Source: Bacillus_BA fengqiuensis (GTDB lineage Bacteria > Bacillota > Bacilli > Bacillales > Bacillaceae_H). Taken from it: a stretch of DNA of 64,000 bases. Location of the stretch: the NCBI GenBank assembly GCA_030813035.1, contig JAUSTV010000007.1. One strand, written 5' to 3'. Position numbers and translations under genes: made by a program. Shown one piece after another: positions 36,467 through 43,466 of this stretch. Below the pieces are notes generated by a model. The model was given only the letters and a program-made list of their open reading frames with translations, did no database searches and was not told where the DNA came from. How positions within the stretch are numbered: the stretch's first letter is position 1; each line of letters begins with the position of its first letter.

Positions 36467-36494
36467 GACCCCCACTGATGGAAGTTTCCTTTAT
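36442..36494 (+). repeat. TTTAT-associated structured element A, copy 3 (deleted form)
   Basis: TTTAT-CCCGCATTAACGGGCAG is joined directly to CCCCCACTGATGG and GGAAGTTTCC-TTTAT, i.e. the two ends of the longer copies with everything between two CCCCCACT direct repeats lost. Overlaps the ynbB stop codon and ends about 30 bases before the glnR operator. Confidence 0.85.
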
Positions 36495-36525
36495 AAAAAA
36501 TCACGTTTCGTATGAAAGAAAAATA

Positions 36526-36576
36526 TGTAAGAAAACATAACGTTTTATTGACAGAAAACCTAACATGGAATAAAAT
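36526..36576 (+). promoter_or_regulatory. glnRA promoter with two GlnR/TnrA-type operators
   Basis: Operator 1 at 36526-36542 (TGTAA-N7-TAACG) and operator 2 at 36549-36565 (TGACA-N7-TAACA) each fit TGTNA-N7-TNACA with one mismatch. Operator 2 overlaps the -35 of a good sigma-A promoter: TTGACA (36548-36553), 17-base spacer, TAAAAT (36571-36576). Repression by GlnR in excess glutamine is expected. Confidence 0.8.
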
Positions 36577-36606
36577 GAAAATAAGTTAAGCGAAGGAGGA
36601 ACAGAG

Positions 36607-37008
36607 ATGGGTGACAATATTAGACGTAATATGCCGTTATTTCCAATCGGTATTGTCATGCAATTAACCGAGTTATCCGCTCGTCAGATTCGCTACTACG
36701 AAGAAAATGAGTTGATTGCTCCCGCAAGAACAGAGAGCAACCGACGCTTGTTTTCTTTCAATGATGTAGATAAACTATTAGAGATTAGAAATTTAATCGA
36801 ACAAGGCGTAAACTTGGCAGGAATCAGGAAAATATTCCAAGTTAAAGAAGAAGAGGGTAACATTCTTCCAAATGAGCCTATCAAAGAGAACAACAAAGAA
36901 CTTTCTGACGAAGAACTGCGCAAACTTCTTCGTGCAGAGTTGATGCAGGCAGGACGCTTCAATCGCGCCGCTTTAAATCAAGGAGATATCTCTAGATTTT
37001 TTCATTAG
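36607..37008 (+). CDS. glnR: Nitrogen transcription repressor GlnR (MerR family)
   Basis: 133 residues: N-terminal MerR winged helix (MQLTELSARQIRYYEENELIAPART, then NRRLFSFNDVDKLLEI) and a C-terminal tail that in B. subtilis GlnR is autoinhibitory and senses feedback-inhibited glutamine synthetase. AAGGAGG precedes the ATG. First gene of the glnRA operon, about 70 bases before glnA. Confidence 0.96.
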   Translation: MGDNIRRNMPLFPIGIVMQLTELSARQIRYYEENELIAPARTESNRRLFSFNDVDKLLEIRNLIEQGVNLAGIRKIFQVKEEEGNILPNEPIKENNKELSDEELRKLLRAELMQAGRFNRAALNQGDISRFFH

Positions 37009-37078
37009 GATATATGTATGCTTCAAATGGGAGTATACTAATCAATATATTTGAATTGATTAAGGGGAGGACAAAACG

Positions 37079-38413
37079 ATGGCAAAGTACACGAAAGACG
37101 ATATTGTAAAAATCGTTCAAGAGGAGAATGTAAAATACATTCGTCTCCAATTTACGGACATTTTAGGTACAATTAAAAACGTAGAAATTCCAGTAAGCCA
37201 ATTAGAAAAAGCGCTTGATAACAAAATGATGTTTGACGGTTCTTCTATTGAAGGTTTTGTACGTATTGAAGAGTCTGATATGTACTTGTTCCCGGATCTT
37301 GATACATTCGTTATTTTCCCTTGGACTTCCGAAAAAGGAAAAGTAGCCCGCTTTATTTGCGATATTTATAATGCTGATGGCACGCCATTTGAAGGGGATC
37401 CGCGCAACAACTTAAAACGCATGTTAAAAGAGATGGAAGCGTTAGGATTCACAGACTTCAACTTAGGGCCAGAGCCGGAGTTCTTCTTGTTCAAGTTGGA
37501 TGAAAAGGGCGAACCGACATTGGAATTAAACGATAAAGGCGGTTACTTCGATTTAGCGCCGACAGACTTAGGGGAAAACTGCCGTCGTGATATCGTATTA
37601 GAGCTTGAAGAAATGGGCTTTGAAATCGAAGCTTCCCACCACGAGGTAGCACCTGGTCAACACGAAATTGACTTTAAATATGCGAATGCATTAAGAGCTT
37701 GTGATGACATCCAAACGTTTAAGCTAGTTGTAAAAACCATTGCGCGTAAGCACGGATTGCATGCGACATTCATGCCAAAACCATTGTTCGGTGTAAACGG
37801 TTCTGGTATGCACTGCAACTTATCATTATTTACAAATGGTAAAAATGCATTTTATGATGAAAAAGGCGACTTGGAATTAAGTGAAGAGGCTAAACACTTT
37901 ATCGCAGGTATTTTAAAACATGCGACAAGCTTTACAGCTATCACGAATCCAACAGTAAACTCTTATAAACGTTTAGTACCAGGTTATGAGGCTCCTTGTT
38001 ATGTAGCATGGTCTGCACGTAACCGCAGCCCGTTAATTCGTATCCCGGCTTCCCGTGGATTGAGCACACGTGTTGAAGTGCGCAGCGTTGACCCGGCGGC
38101 TAACCCATACTTAGCATTAGCGGTATTGCTGGCAGCAGGTCTTGATGGAATTAAAAATAAATTAGCGGCTCCAAAACCAATTGACCGCAATATTTATGTT
38201 ATGACGAAGCCAGAGCGCGAAGCAGCCGGCATCGTTGATTTACCAGCCACTTTAGCAGCGGCATTAGACAACTTGAAATCAAGTGAAGTAATTGTTTCTG
38301 CATTAGGTCAGCACATCTTTGAACACTTTGTAGAAGCGAAAGAAATCGAGTGGGATATGTTCCGCACACAAGTTCACCCTTGGGAGCGCGAGCAATACAT
38401 GTCAATGTATTAA
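37079..38413 (+). CDS. glnA: Glutamine synthetase type I (GSI-alpha)
   Basis: Makes glutamine from glutamate, ammonia and ATP; dodecameric. 444 residues, the size of the GSI-alpha class. Arg62 (EGFVRIEESD), the feedback-inhibition residue, is present. ATP/metal motifs: GPEPEFFLFK, SHHEVAPGQHEIDFKY, KPLFGVNGSGMHCN, NRSPLIRIPASRG. AAGGGGAGG before the ATG. Its last 60 bases are duplicated at 41518-41577, apparently an integration site. Confidence 0.98.
   Translation: MAKYTKDDIVKIVQEENVKYIRLQFTDILGTIKNVEIPVSQLEKALDNKMMFDGSSIEGFVRIEESDMYLFPDLDTFVIFPWTSEKGKVARFICDIYNADGTPFEGDPRNNLKRMLKEMEALGFTDFNLGPEPEFFLFKLDEKGEPTLELNDKGGYFDLAPTDLGENCRRDIVLELEEMGFEIEASHHEVAPGQHEIDFKYANALRACDDIQTFKLVVKTIARKHGLHATFMPKPLFGVNGSGMHCNLSLFTNGKNAFYDEKGDLELSEEAKHFIAGILKHATSFTAITNPTVNSYKRLVPGYEAPCYVAWSARNRSPLIRIPASRGLSTRVEVRSVDPAANPYLALAVLLAAGLDGIKNKLAAPKPIDRNIYVMTKPEREAAGIVDLPATLAAALDNLKSSEVIVSALGQHIFEHFVEAKEIEWDMFRTQVHPWEREQYMSMY
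38354..38413 (+). repeat. Att-like repeat, left copy (glnA 3' end)
   Basis: 58 of 60 bases are identical to 41518-41577. The bases code for the last residues of glutamine synthetase, including the stop. Confidence 0.8.
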
Positions 38414-38416
38414 TAA

Positions 38417-38469
38417 GACCGAAGTCTTGGTACGACTGCATTTGCAGTCATACCGAGGCTTCTTTTTTA
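38417..38469 (+). terminator. Terminator after glnA
   Basis: GAAGTCTTGGTA-GACTGC pairs with GCAGTC-TACC-AG-CTTC, followed by T6. Confidence 0.85.
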
Positions 38470-38493
38470 CGTTTAAGTATCAGGTGAAATTCA

Positions 38494-38520
38494 CCGTTGA
38501 CCACATTTTGACCACATCCG
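38494..38520 (+). other. Direct repeats TTGACCACAT, possible integrase arm sites
   Basis: Two copies of TGACCACAT separated by TT. The same pair recurs near the right end of the island at about 41390-41410. Confidence 0.45.
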
Positions 38521-38567
38521 TTATTTTTTCTCCGAAGAGGAAGCGTAGTTCATATAGTTAGCAAAAA

Positions 38568-39017
38568 ATGACGGACAATCAAGTAGAGGCTGGAGGATGG
38601 TTAATTGCTCAGCTCATCAGAGAATACGACCTAAGCATCAATGACATTATCGAACACAAAAAAATGCCGGAAGCATCCACACTATGTCCGGGACGAAACT
38701 TCCGCATGGCTGATTTGAAACAATCTGTTTTAGAATGGACGAATCCTAGTATTAAAAAGGAGGTAGCAGGCGTGATATATATAGATACACAACCTCCACA
38801 AAATTGGCGCTTAGAAACGGGATTATTTAATACGGAGGAACTAGCCGAAAAAAGGATTTTCGAGTTTGACGAGGCTTTTCCTGAGCTAGCTAAGTATTCC
38901 CGTGTGGAAGACAAAAGGATTGTAACAGGCACATGGCCTAGTGCTGCAACAGCAGAAGAATATAAAAAGAAAGTCAAACAGGCATTTGGTTGGTGGGTAT
39001 ACATCAAAGAAGCATAA
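38568..39017 (+). pseudogene. N-acetylmuramoyl-L-alanine amidase, C-terminal remnant
   Basis: 149 codons matching the end of phage-type amidases: TDNQVEAGGWLIAQLIREYDL and HKKM..STLCPGRNF are the last part of an Amidase_2 domain, followed by a SPOR/LysM-like C-terminal repeat region (FNTEELAEKRIFEF, FGWWVYIKEA). The catalytic N-terminal half is missing and there is no ribosome site at the ATG, so this is a truncated prophage endolysin left in the glnA island. Confidence 0.75.
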
Positions 39018-39069
39018 AAATAGCCCTTGCTCCTATATGGAGTGAGGGCCTATTATGTATTATCTAAGG

Positions 39070-39246
39070 TTAAGCATTAATACTTTGCTCTATTGCAGCT
39101 TCCCAGTTAGGAAAATAATACAATGCGTTTTTCATTAGCTCTGGATTGGATTTTTTCACCTCCTTCTTCCGAGGGGACTTACCCTCCTTTTGTACTAATT
39201 CAGAAATTTGGTTCACAACTTCATCAACGCTCATACTAGTTTCCAT
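39070..39246 (-). CDS. Small protein resembling a homing-endonuclease-associated repeat
   Basis: 58 residues; AGGAGG lies 6 bases before the ATG. VDEVVNQISELVQKEGKSP and LMKNALYYFPNWEAAIEQS follow the pattern of the HNH-associated repeat (GxSP.. then aFG-W..A), a small DNA-binding module in phage proteins. As a stand-alone copy it may be a phage small gene. Too short for certainty. Confidence 0.6.
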   Translation of the reverse strand: METSMSVDEVVNQISELVQKEGKSPRKKEVKKSNPELMKNALYYFPNWEAAIEQSINA

Positions 39247-39367
39247 TTGTTTCCTCCTTTTGGTTCACTTCTATACTTGCCACTTAGCGGAAAAAAATAC
39301 AAATAATCTTTGACTAAGGTTTCTGCTATTATAGAAACGCAGAATTAAAACGAGGTGTGGATCATGA

Positions 39368-39541
39368 GTGAGGATAAGTACGCAAAAAATTGATTTAACA
39401 AAGGTTTATGATTATAAAGATTTACCGGATAAAATCGGCGGGTGCTGCGACACCTGTAATCATGCACTGTTTAACAGTACGGCAAAGAACTTTGAATTTA
39501 TTCGGGAGTGTCGGCAATGTGGTATGAAGAAGAGGATTTGA
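39368..39541 (+). CDS. Small four-cysteine (zinc-ribbon-like) protein
   Basis: 57 residues from a GTG start with GAGGTG about 10 bases upstream. It has CCDTC and CRQC pairs about 25 residues apart, a zinc-ribbon layout. The C-terminal third is repeated with changes at 40049-40113. Terminator at 39547 follows. Not a recognised family. Confidence 0.55.
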   Translation: MRISTQKIDLTKVYDYKDLPDKIGGCCDTCNHALFNSTAKNFEFIRECRQCGMKKRI

Positions 39542-39546
39542 CATAA

Positions 39547-39579
39547 GAAGAGCCCCTTTTTTTGAGAGGGGCTTTTTTA
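39547..39579 (+). terminator. Terminator after the four-cysteine ORF
   Basis: AAGAGCCCCTT/AGAGGGGCTT stem with T6. Confidence 0.85.
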
Positions 39580-39656
39580 TGAATTTAATACGGATTGTCT
39601 GTTTTATCCACAAGATTCATCGTCTTTCAGATTTTCTTCTGACTTGTGTCTTATCT

Positions 39657-39806
39657 TTAATTCCAGCAAACTGCTCCAATGATGATGAGAAGAATAAATA
39701 ATACAACGATTAAGGCAAATCCGCCACCGTAACCGCATCCGCCATAACTACCACCATAACCGCATCCGCCACCATAGCCGCCATAGCCGCCTCCAAATCC
39801 AAACAT
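39657..39806 (-). CDS. YjcZ family sporulation peptide
   Basis: 49 residues, too short for usual ORF callers. Glycine/tyrosine-rich N-terminus (FGFGGGYGGYGGGCGYGG) and a hydrophobic C-terminal helix FALIVVLFILLIIIGAV, the hallmark of YjcZ/SscA-type spore peptides. GGGGGATTC precedes the ATG. In B. subtilis such peptides are made in sporulation. Confidence 0.85.
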   Translation of the reverse strand: MFGFGGGYGGYGGGCGYGGSYGGCGYGGGFALIVVLFILLIIIGAVCWN

Positions 39807-40225
39807 AATGAATCCCCCTTTCTGATTACTAATAATAAGGTATGTAAAAAATAAGAATTTGTTAAGGTTATGTCAAAAAAATAGACAAATCCCCTAATAA
39901 TGAATAGTAGGGGACAAGGGGGTAAATGCCATGGGATCTGGATTTGCGATATCTAAAAGATTTGCGGTTACGCTAATTAGTGTATTCAGATTCTCTTTCA
40001 TATGCTCCTATCTACACATAAATATTTGACAATCTTTAATTTATACAAAAGCACGGTAAAGAACTTTGAGTTCATCAGAGAATGTCGTCAGCGTGGTATG
40101 AAGAAGGGAGTTTGACCCAGTCAATGTGACGGGTCTTTTTTTATTTGCTCCTACCAAATTACTAATATTTTCATATAAATGGTATCTTTTTACATGTGGT
40201 GAAATTATATTAAGGGGATGGATGT
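39807..40225. other. Stretch with small-gene remnants
   Basis: Holds a possible 32-codon ORF at 39931-40029 (GGGGG before ATG; it starts MGSGFA, like YjcZ peptides, but the helix is degenerate) and, at 40049-40113, a diverged fragment of the four-cysteine gene (KNFEFIRECRQRGMKKGV-stop) followed by GACGGGTC T-run hairpin-like sequence. Nothing intact was called. Confidence 0.5.
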
Positions 40226-41278
40226 ATGAAGAAGGTCATTTCATTTTTACTGGCACTTATCATGGCTTTTTCAGCGTATGGAGGAGTTGCCAGTGCTGCG
40301 AACAAGTTCCCGGATGTTTCGTCAGACTTCTGGGCGCAGAAAGAAATTGAGTATTTAAGTAATACAGGAGTAATCAAAGGGTATGCAAATGGAAATTTCG
40401 GACCTAACAATCCAGTAACAAGGGTACAAGCAGCTGTAATGATTGCTCGTGCATTAAAGCTAAATCTTAACGGTAGACAAAATCCAGGATTCAAAGATGT
40501 TCCTACAAACCATCAGGCTTATAAAGAAATTGCGGCTGTCGTAGACGAAGGGATTTTTCCGAAAGGTACATATTTCAATCCGAACCAACCTTTAACCCGT
40601 GGGGACATGGCGATTGCTTTGTTTGAAGCTTATGATTTAAAAGGGGAGTATACAGGTTATGTGTGGGATGTTGATAAAAACACAAAAACATTTCGATCGG
40701 TTGGTGCGTTAGCTGCCAATGGAATCACTAAAATTTATGAAGACCACACTTTTAAACCAGAGAGCGGTGTCACAAGAGCTCAATTTTCAGTATTCTTTGC
40801 TCGAACGATGGATAAATCGTTTGCTGTGAATGCTCGTCTTAATCCAGCTTCCTTAGGGGAAGCAGTTATTTGTCAACTAAATGAGCATTATACGAATGGC
40901 CAACTCAAATATGAGCTTCAGCTAACAGATGTGATTTTTGATGGAAATCAAGCGTGGCAAATGATCTTAGCTGAAAATCAATTTAATGAGCCAGCACCGG
41001 CGGGCATGAAATATATATTAGTTAAATTTAAATTGAAAGCTCTCCAAGTTCAGCAAGGTACTTTCTATGTTGGAAATTATAATTTTGAAGCTGTTAGTAA
41101 GTCGGGAACTGTATATGAATATGCCTCTGTAGTCAAGCCAACCCCAGAATTTGGCGCTGAATTATACACAGGAGGAGAAAACGAAGGTTGGACAGTTTTC
41201 TTGGTAAATGAAGACGATCAACCTACAATTGTATGGAATAAAGGACAAACTGATGAACTTTGGTTTACTTTAAATTAA
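40226..41278 (+). CDS. Secreted S-layer-homology (SLH) domain protein
   Basis: 350 residues. Signal peptide (about 1-27, AFSAYGGVASAA cleavage region), then three SLH domains (about 28-90, 90-145, 150-200; FPDVSSDFWAQKEIEYL, FKDVPTNHQAYKEI, FRSVGALAANGI) which anchor proteins to pyruvylated wall polymer, and a C-terminal beta domain of DUF4352-like type (GMKYILVKFKLKAL). GGGGATGG before the ATG. Lies inside the glnA island. Confidence 0.88.
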   Translation: MKKVISFLLALIMAFSAYGGVASAANKFPDVSSDFWAQKEIEYLSNTGVIKGYANGNFGPNNPVTRVQAAVMIARALKLNLNGRQNPGFKDVPTNHQAYKEIAAVVDEGIFPKGTYFNPNQPLTRGDMAIALFEAYDLKGEYTGYVWDVDKNTKTFRSVGALAANGITKIYEDHTFKPESGVTRAQFSVFFARTMDKSFAVNARLNPASLGEAVICQLNEHYTNGQLKYELQLTDVIFDGNQAWQMILAENQFNEPAPAGMKYILVKFKLKALQVQQGTFYVGNYNFEAVSKSGTVYEYASVVKPTPEFGAELYTGGENEGWTVFLVNEDDQPTIVWNKGQTDELWFTLN

Positions 41279-41283
41279 ATGTC

Positions 41284-41322
41284 GGGAGCTCTTCTCATTT
41301 GAGAAGAGTTTTCTCTTTTTCA
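41284..41322 (+). terminator. Terminator after the SLH gene
   Basis: GCTCTTCTC/GAGAAGAG hairpin followed by TTTTCTCTTTTT. Confidence 0.75.
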
Positions 41323-41385
41323 CATAACAATATAATAGGAAGAAACTCGAAATTTCCAAGAGAGTAATCAAAGATAAGTGACCGC

Positions 41386-41415
41386 ACGATGACCACATTT
41401 TGACCACGTTTTTAG
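41386..41415 (+). other. Right-hand GACCACAT direct repeats
   Basis: ATGACCACATTTTGACCACG repeats the motif found at 38494-38520, about 110 bases before the duplicated glnA end. Confidence 0.45.
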
Positions 41416-41517
41416 TGAAACAGTGTGAAAATTCGTGAGTGTTTTAATATTAAGGGTAAGAGAAATGTTGATATATCAATGTTTTGAGAGTAAGTATGAA
41501 ATTCACTGTATCCTAGA

Positions 41518-41577
41518 GATATGTTCCGCACACAAGTTCATCCTTGGGAGCGCGAGCAATACATGTAAATGTATTAA
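41518..41577 (+). repeat. Att-like repeat, right copy (duplicated glnA 3' end)
   Basis: Duplicates 38354-38413 with two substitutions, still coding MFRTQVHPWEREQYM then stop. It has no upstream glnA body, so it marks the far junction of an element integrated at the glnA end. Confidence 0.8.
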
Positions 41578-41666
41578 AAATACATTTACTGACTTATAGA
41601 CAAATAAATTCTTTTCTCTGTAAATAGAATGTATTAGAACAATAATTCTATGTAGGAGGGGTAAGA

Positions 41667-42062
41667 TTGGAAACATCAAGAACAACGAAAACATCAACAA
41701 TCTTAAAATGGGTTTCAGGTGGACTTGAAGCACTCTTAGGTATCCCGATTTTAGGTGGTACGATTGTTATGTCTCTACTTTGGACGCCCTTATTGTTAAT
41801 GGCCATTTTACACGTTGTTACACTTATTATTGCAATTAAGGAGAATGAAAAGACACATGGTAGTATCTTAGGCATTGTTACTTCTGTTCTCGCATGGATT
41901 CCTTTCTTGGGAATGGTTATGCACATAGCTAGTGCAATTGTATTGATGATGGATGCGGCAAAAACAAAAAGTGATGTTCATAATTATGATCATGACGATC
42001 GTGATCATAATTATGATTTTGATAGTTCTGCTGGTAGTGATTCAGGGGGAGGAAGTGATTAA
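41667..42062 (+). CDS. Membrane protein with Asp/His-rich tail
   Basis: 131 residues, TTG start after AGGAGGGG. Three hydrophobic helices (about 15-40, 42-60, 68-92) then a hydrophilic tail HNYDHDDRDHNYDFDSS and GSDSGGGSD, which could bind metal. Family not recognised. Confidence 0.7.
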   Translation: METSRTTKTSTILKWVSGGLEALLGIPILGGTIVMSLLWTPLLLMAILHVVTLIIAIKENEKTHGSILGIVTSVLAWIPFLGMVMHIASAIVLMMDAAKTKSDVHNYDHDDRDHNYDFDSSAGSDSGGGSD

Positions 42063-42180
42063 AATCAAAAATGGTGCCTGTCACTACTCGGATTTGTCGA
42101 ATGAATAGACATATGGGAGGTGGCAGGCTTTAAGTTATAAAGGGTGTTACATATCGAGAAAGTTTAAAGGGGTGAATCAA

Positions 42181-42405
42181 ATGAGGGTCGATTTGCCAAG
42201 CATCACACGTATGGTAGCGTTAGTAGCTTCAATGTTTGCTTATTTCGGTTACAACATACCTAAAACAACAATTGAGTGGATATCCATGGTCATATTCGGA
42301 ATGATATCATTGTATTCTGCGTACAAAAATAACTACTTATTTACGAGAGGTCAAAAGCAAAAAGAAGTATTGGAGATACACAGCTTGTATAAAAAAGCAA
42401 AATAG
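42181..42405 (+). CDS. Phage holin, SPP1-like
   Basis: 74 residues, two hydrophobic segments (ITRMVALVASMFAYFGYNI and WISMVIFGMISLYSAY) and a charged end with KNNYLFTRGQKQKEV, the pattern of SPP1-family holins. AAAGGGGTG precedes the ATG. Its downstream sequence resembles that after the amidase remnant at 39000, implying a shared lysis-module origin. Confidence 0.75.
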   Translation: MRVDLPSITRMVALVASMFAYFGYNIPKTTIEWISMVIFGMISLYSAYKNNYLFTRGQKQKEVLEIHSLYKKAK

Positions 42406-42542
42406 TTATTGCTCATACTGGAGCGGGGATTTTTTATGTATAATCTTAGTTTAACAATGGCCGCTTTGCTGTCTTGCAGATTCCTAGTCGGAAAATGCAT
42501 GCTTCATTCTAAAAAATAAAAAAGCGATTATTTTTAATCGCT

Positions 42543-43034
42543 TTATGCATTATCTTTCGGAAATTCATTTTTAAAAAAATATCTATAGTGTAAATGAGAT
42601 ATGTAATAGGTGATCCAAACCGTGATAAAGCTCCAATACCAATTCCATTTTTTGTATCTAATCAGTTTAGTATACTTAACAGCAATTACTTCACAAACAA
42701 TAATGAGTGAAATGTGGACAAAGTAGTATAGAGTTTTTATGAACATATTTCTTTTTTCAGGATAATAAAGGTTGAAGAAAACGGCTAGGGACGGGTAAAT
42801 AAAATATTCAAAAGTGAAACTAGACTTATTCGATTTTTTAAATAAAAGTCGATATGGATATTCAATCAATCCTTTCTCTACTACAAGCAATCCGAAAAAC
42901 CAGGTTATCATCTGGTTAAAAAGGAAGGGTACTTGTGCATGACGAATCCTATCCTTTGGTACAAATCGAATTAACAATAAAGCGGTAATAATCCAAGAAG
43001 AAATTAAAATGGTTTTTTCTGCTTTGTGTGCCAA
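42543..43034 (-). CDS. CBO0543-family membrane protein
   Basis: 163 residues, about four helices, with family phrases FGLLVVEKGLIEYPYRLLFKK, YFIYPSLAVFFNLYYP and CEVIAVKYTKLIRYKKWNWYWSF. TTG 43034 is chosen since AAGGAGT lies 7 bases upstream; the frame is open further to 43112 without a ribosome site. Function of the family unknown. Second member in the window (the other at 27464). Confidence 0.85.
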   Translation of the reverse strand: MAHKAEKTILISSWIITALLLIRFVPKDRIRHAQVPFLFNQMITWFFGLLVVEKGLIEYPYRLLFKKSNKSSFTFEYFIYPSLAVFFNLYYPEKRNMFIKTLYYFVHISLIIVCEVIAVKYTKLIRYKKWNWYWSFITVWITYYISHLHYRYFFKNEFPKDNA

Positions 43035-43466
43035 TGTAAAATACTCCTTCCTGCGGCTTAAACACAACAATTCTTTTATATATAATGGTATAAACATTGG
43101 AAGTTTTGGCAAGTAGACGAAGTGAAAGCTGCGTTGTCTAATTTGGACCTTTACTCTCTATATGAGAGGTAAAAAAACGGTATCAAAATATGCAAGCTGT
43201 CGAGGTAAGCCAACGCATTATTTATATATTTGTCGAATATAGTCGAATGTATACAAAAAATGGAAGTTTTATTAAAAGAGAAATGGATAAATAAAAAAGC
43301 TCGTTTATTGCGTCAGGAAATCTTTTCATCGAAGGTATCTTTAGATTTCAATGTTAATGGAGCGGATGTGTTAAATCAATCAGCGGTATCAATATATTAA
43401 AAAAGGAAGATGAGAAATCATCTTCCTAAAAAATCTTATATATCTATGGAAGGGCTTTTGCTTTTT
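43035..43466. other. Gap between CBO0543 gene and CorA-like gene
   Basis: About 430 bases. A 46-codon plus-strand frame (43260-43400) has no ribosome site and was not called. At 43401-43434 AGGAAGAT/ATCTTCCT forms a terminator for the minus-strand gene upstream of 43467. Confidence 0.5.
43401..43434. terminator. Terminator of the CorA-like gene
   Basis: AGGAAGAT/ATCTTCCT stem with A and T runs at both sides; lies just after the minus-strand stop at 43467. Confidence 0.7.

Noticed and set aside
21308..36494. TTTAT flanks of element A as 5-bp target duplications
   Set aside because: Copy 1 has ATTAT on the left but TTTAT on the right, and the right TTTAT is constant in all copies, so it is more simply part of the element end.
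39931..40029. Second YjcZ-type peptide (MGSGFA...)
   Set aside because: Ribosome site is good, but the hydrophobic helix typical of the family is lost (SKRFAVTLISVFRFSF), so I left it as a possible remnant.
43260..43400. 46-codon ORF MEVLLKEKWINKKARLL...
   Set aside because: No ribosome site and no homology that I recognise.
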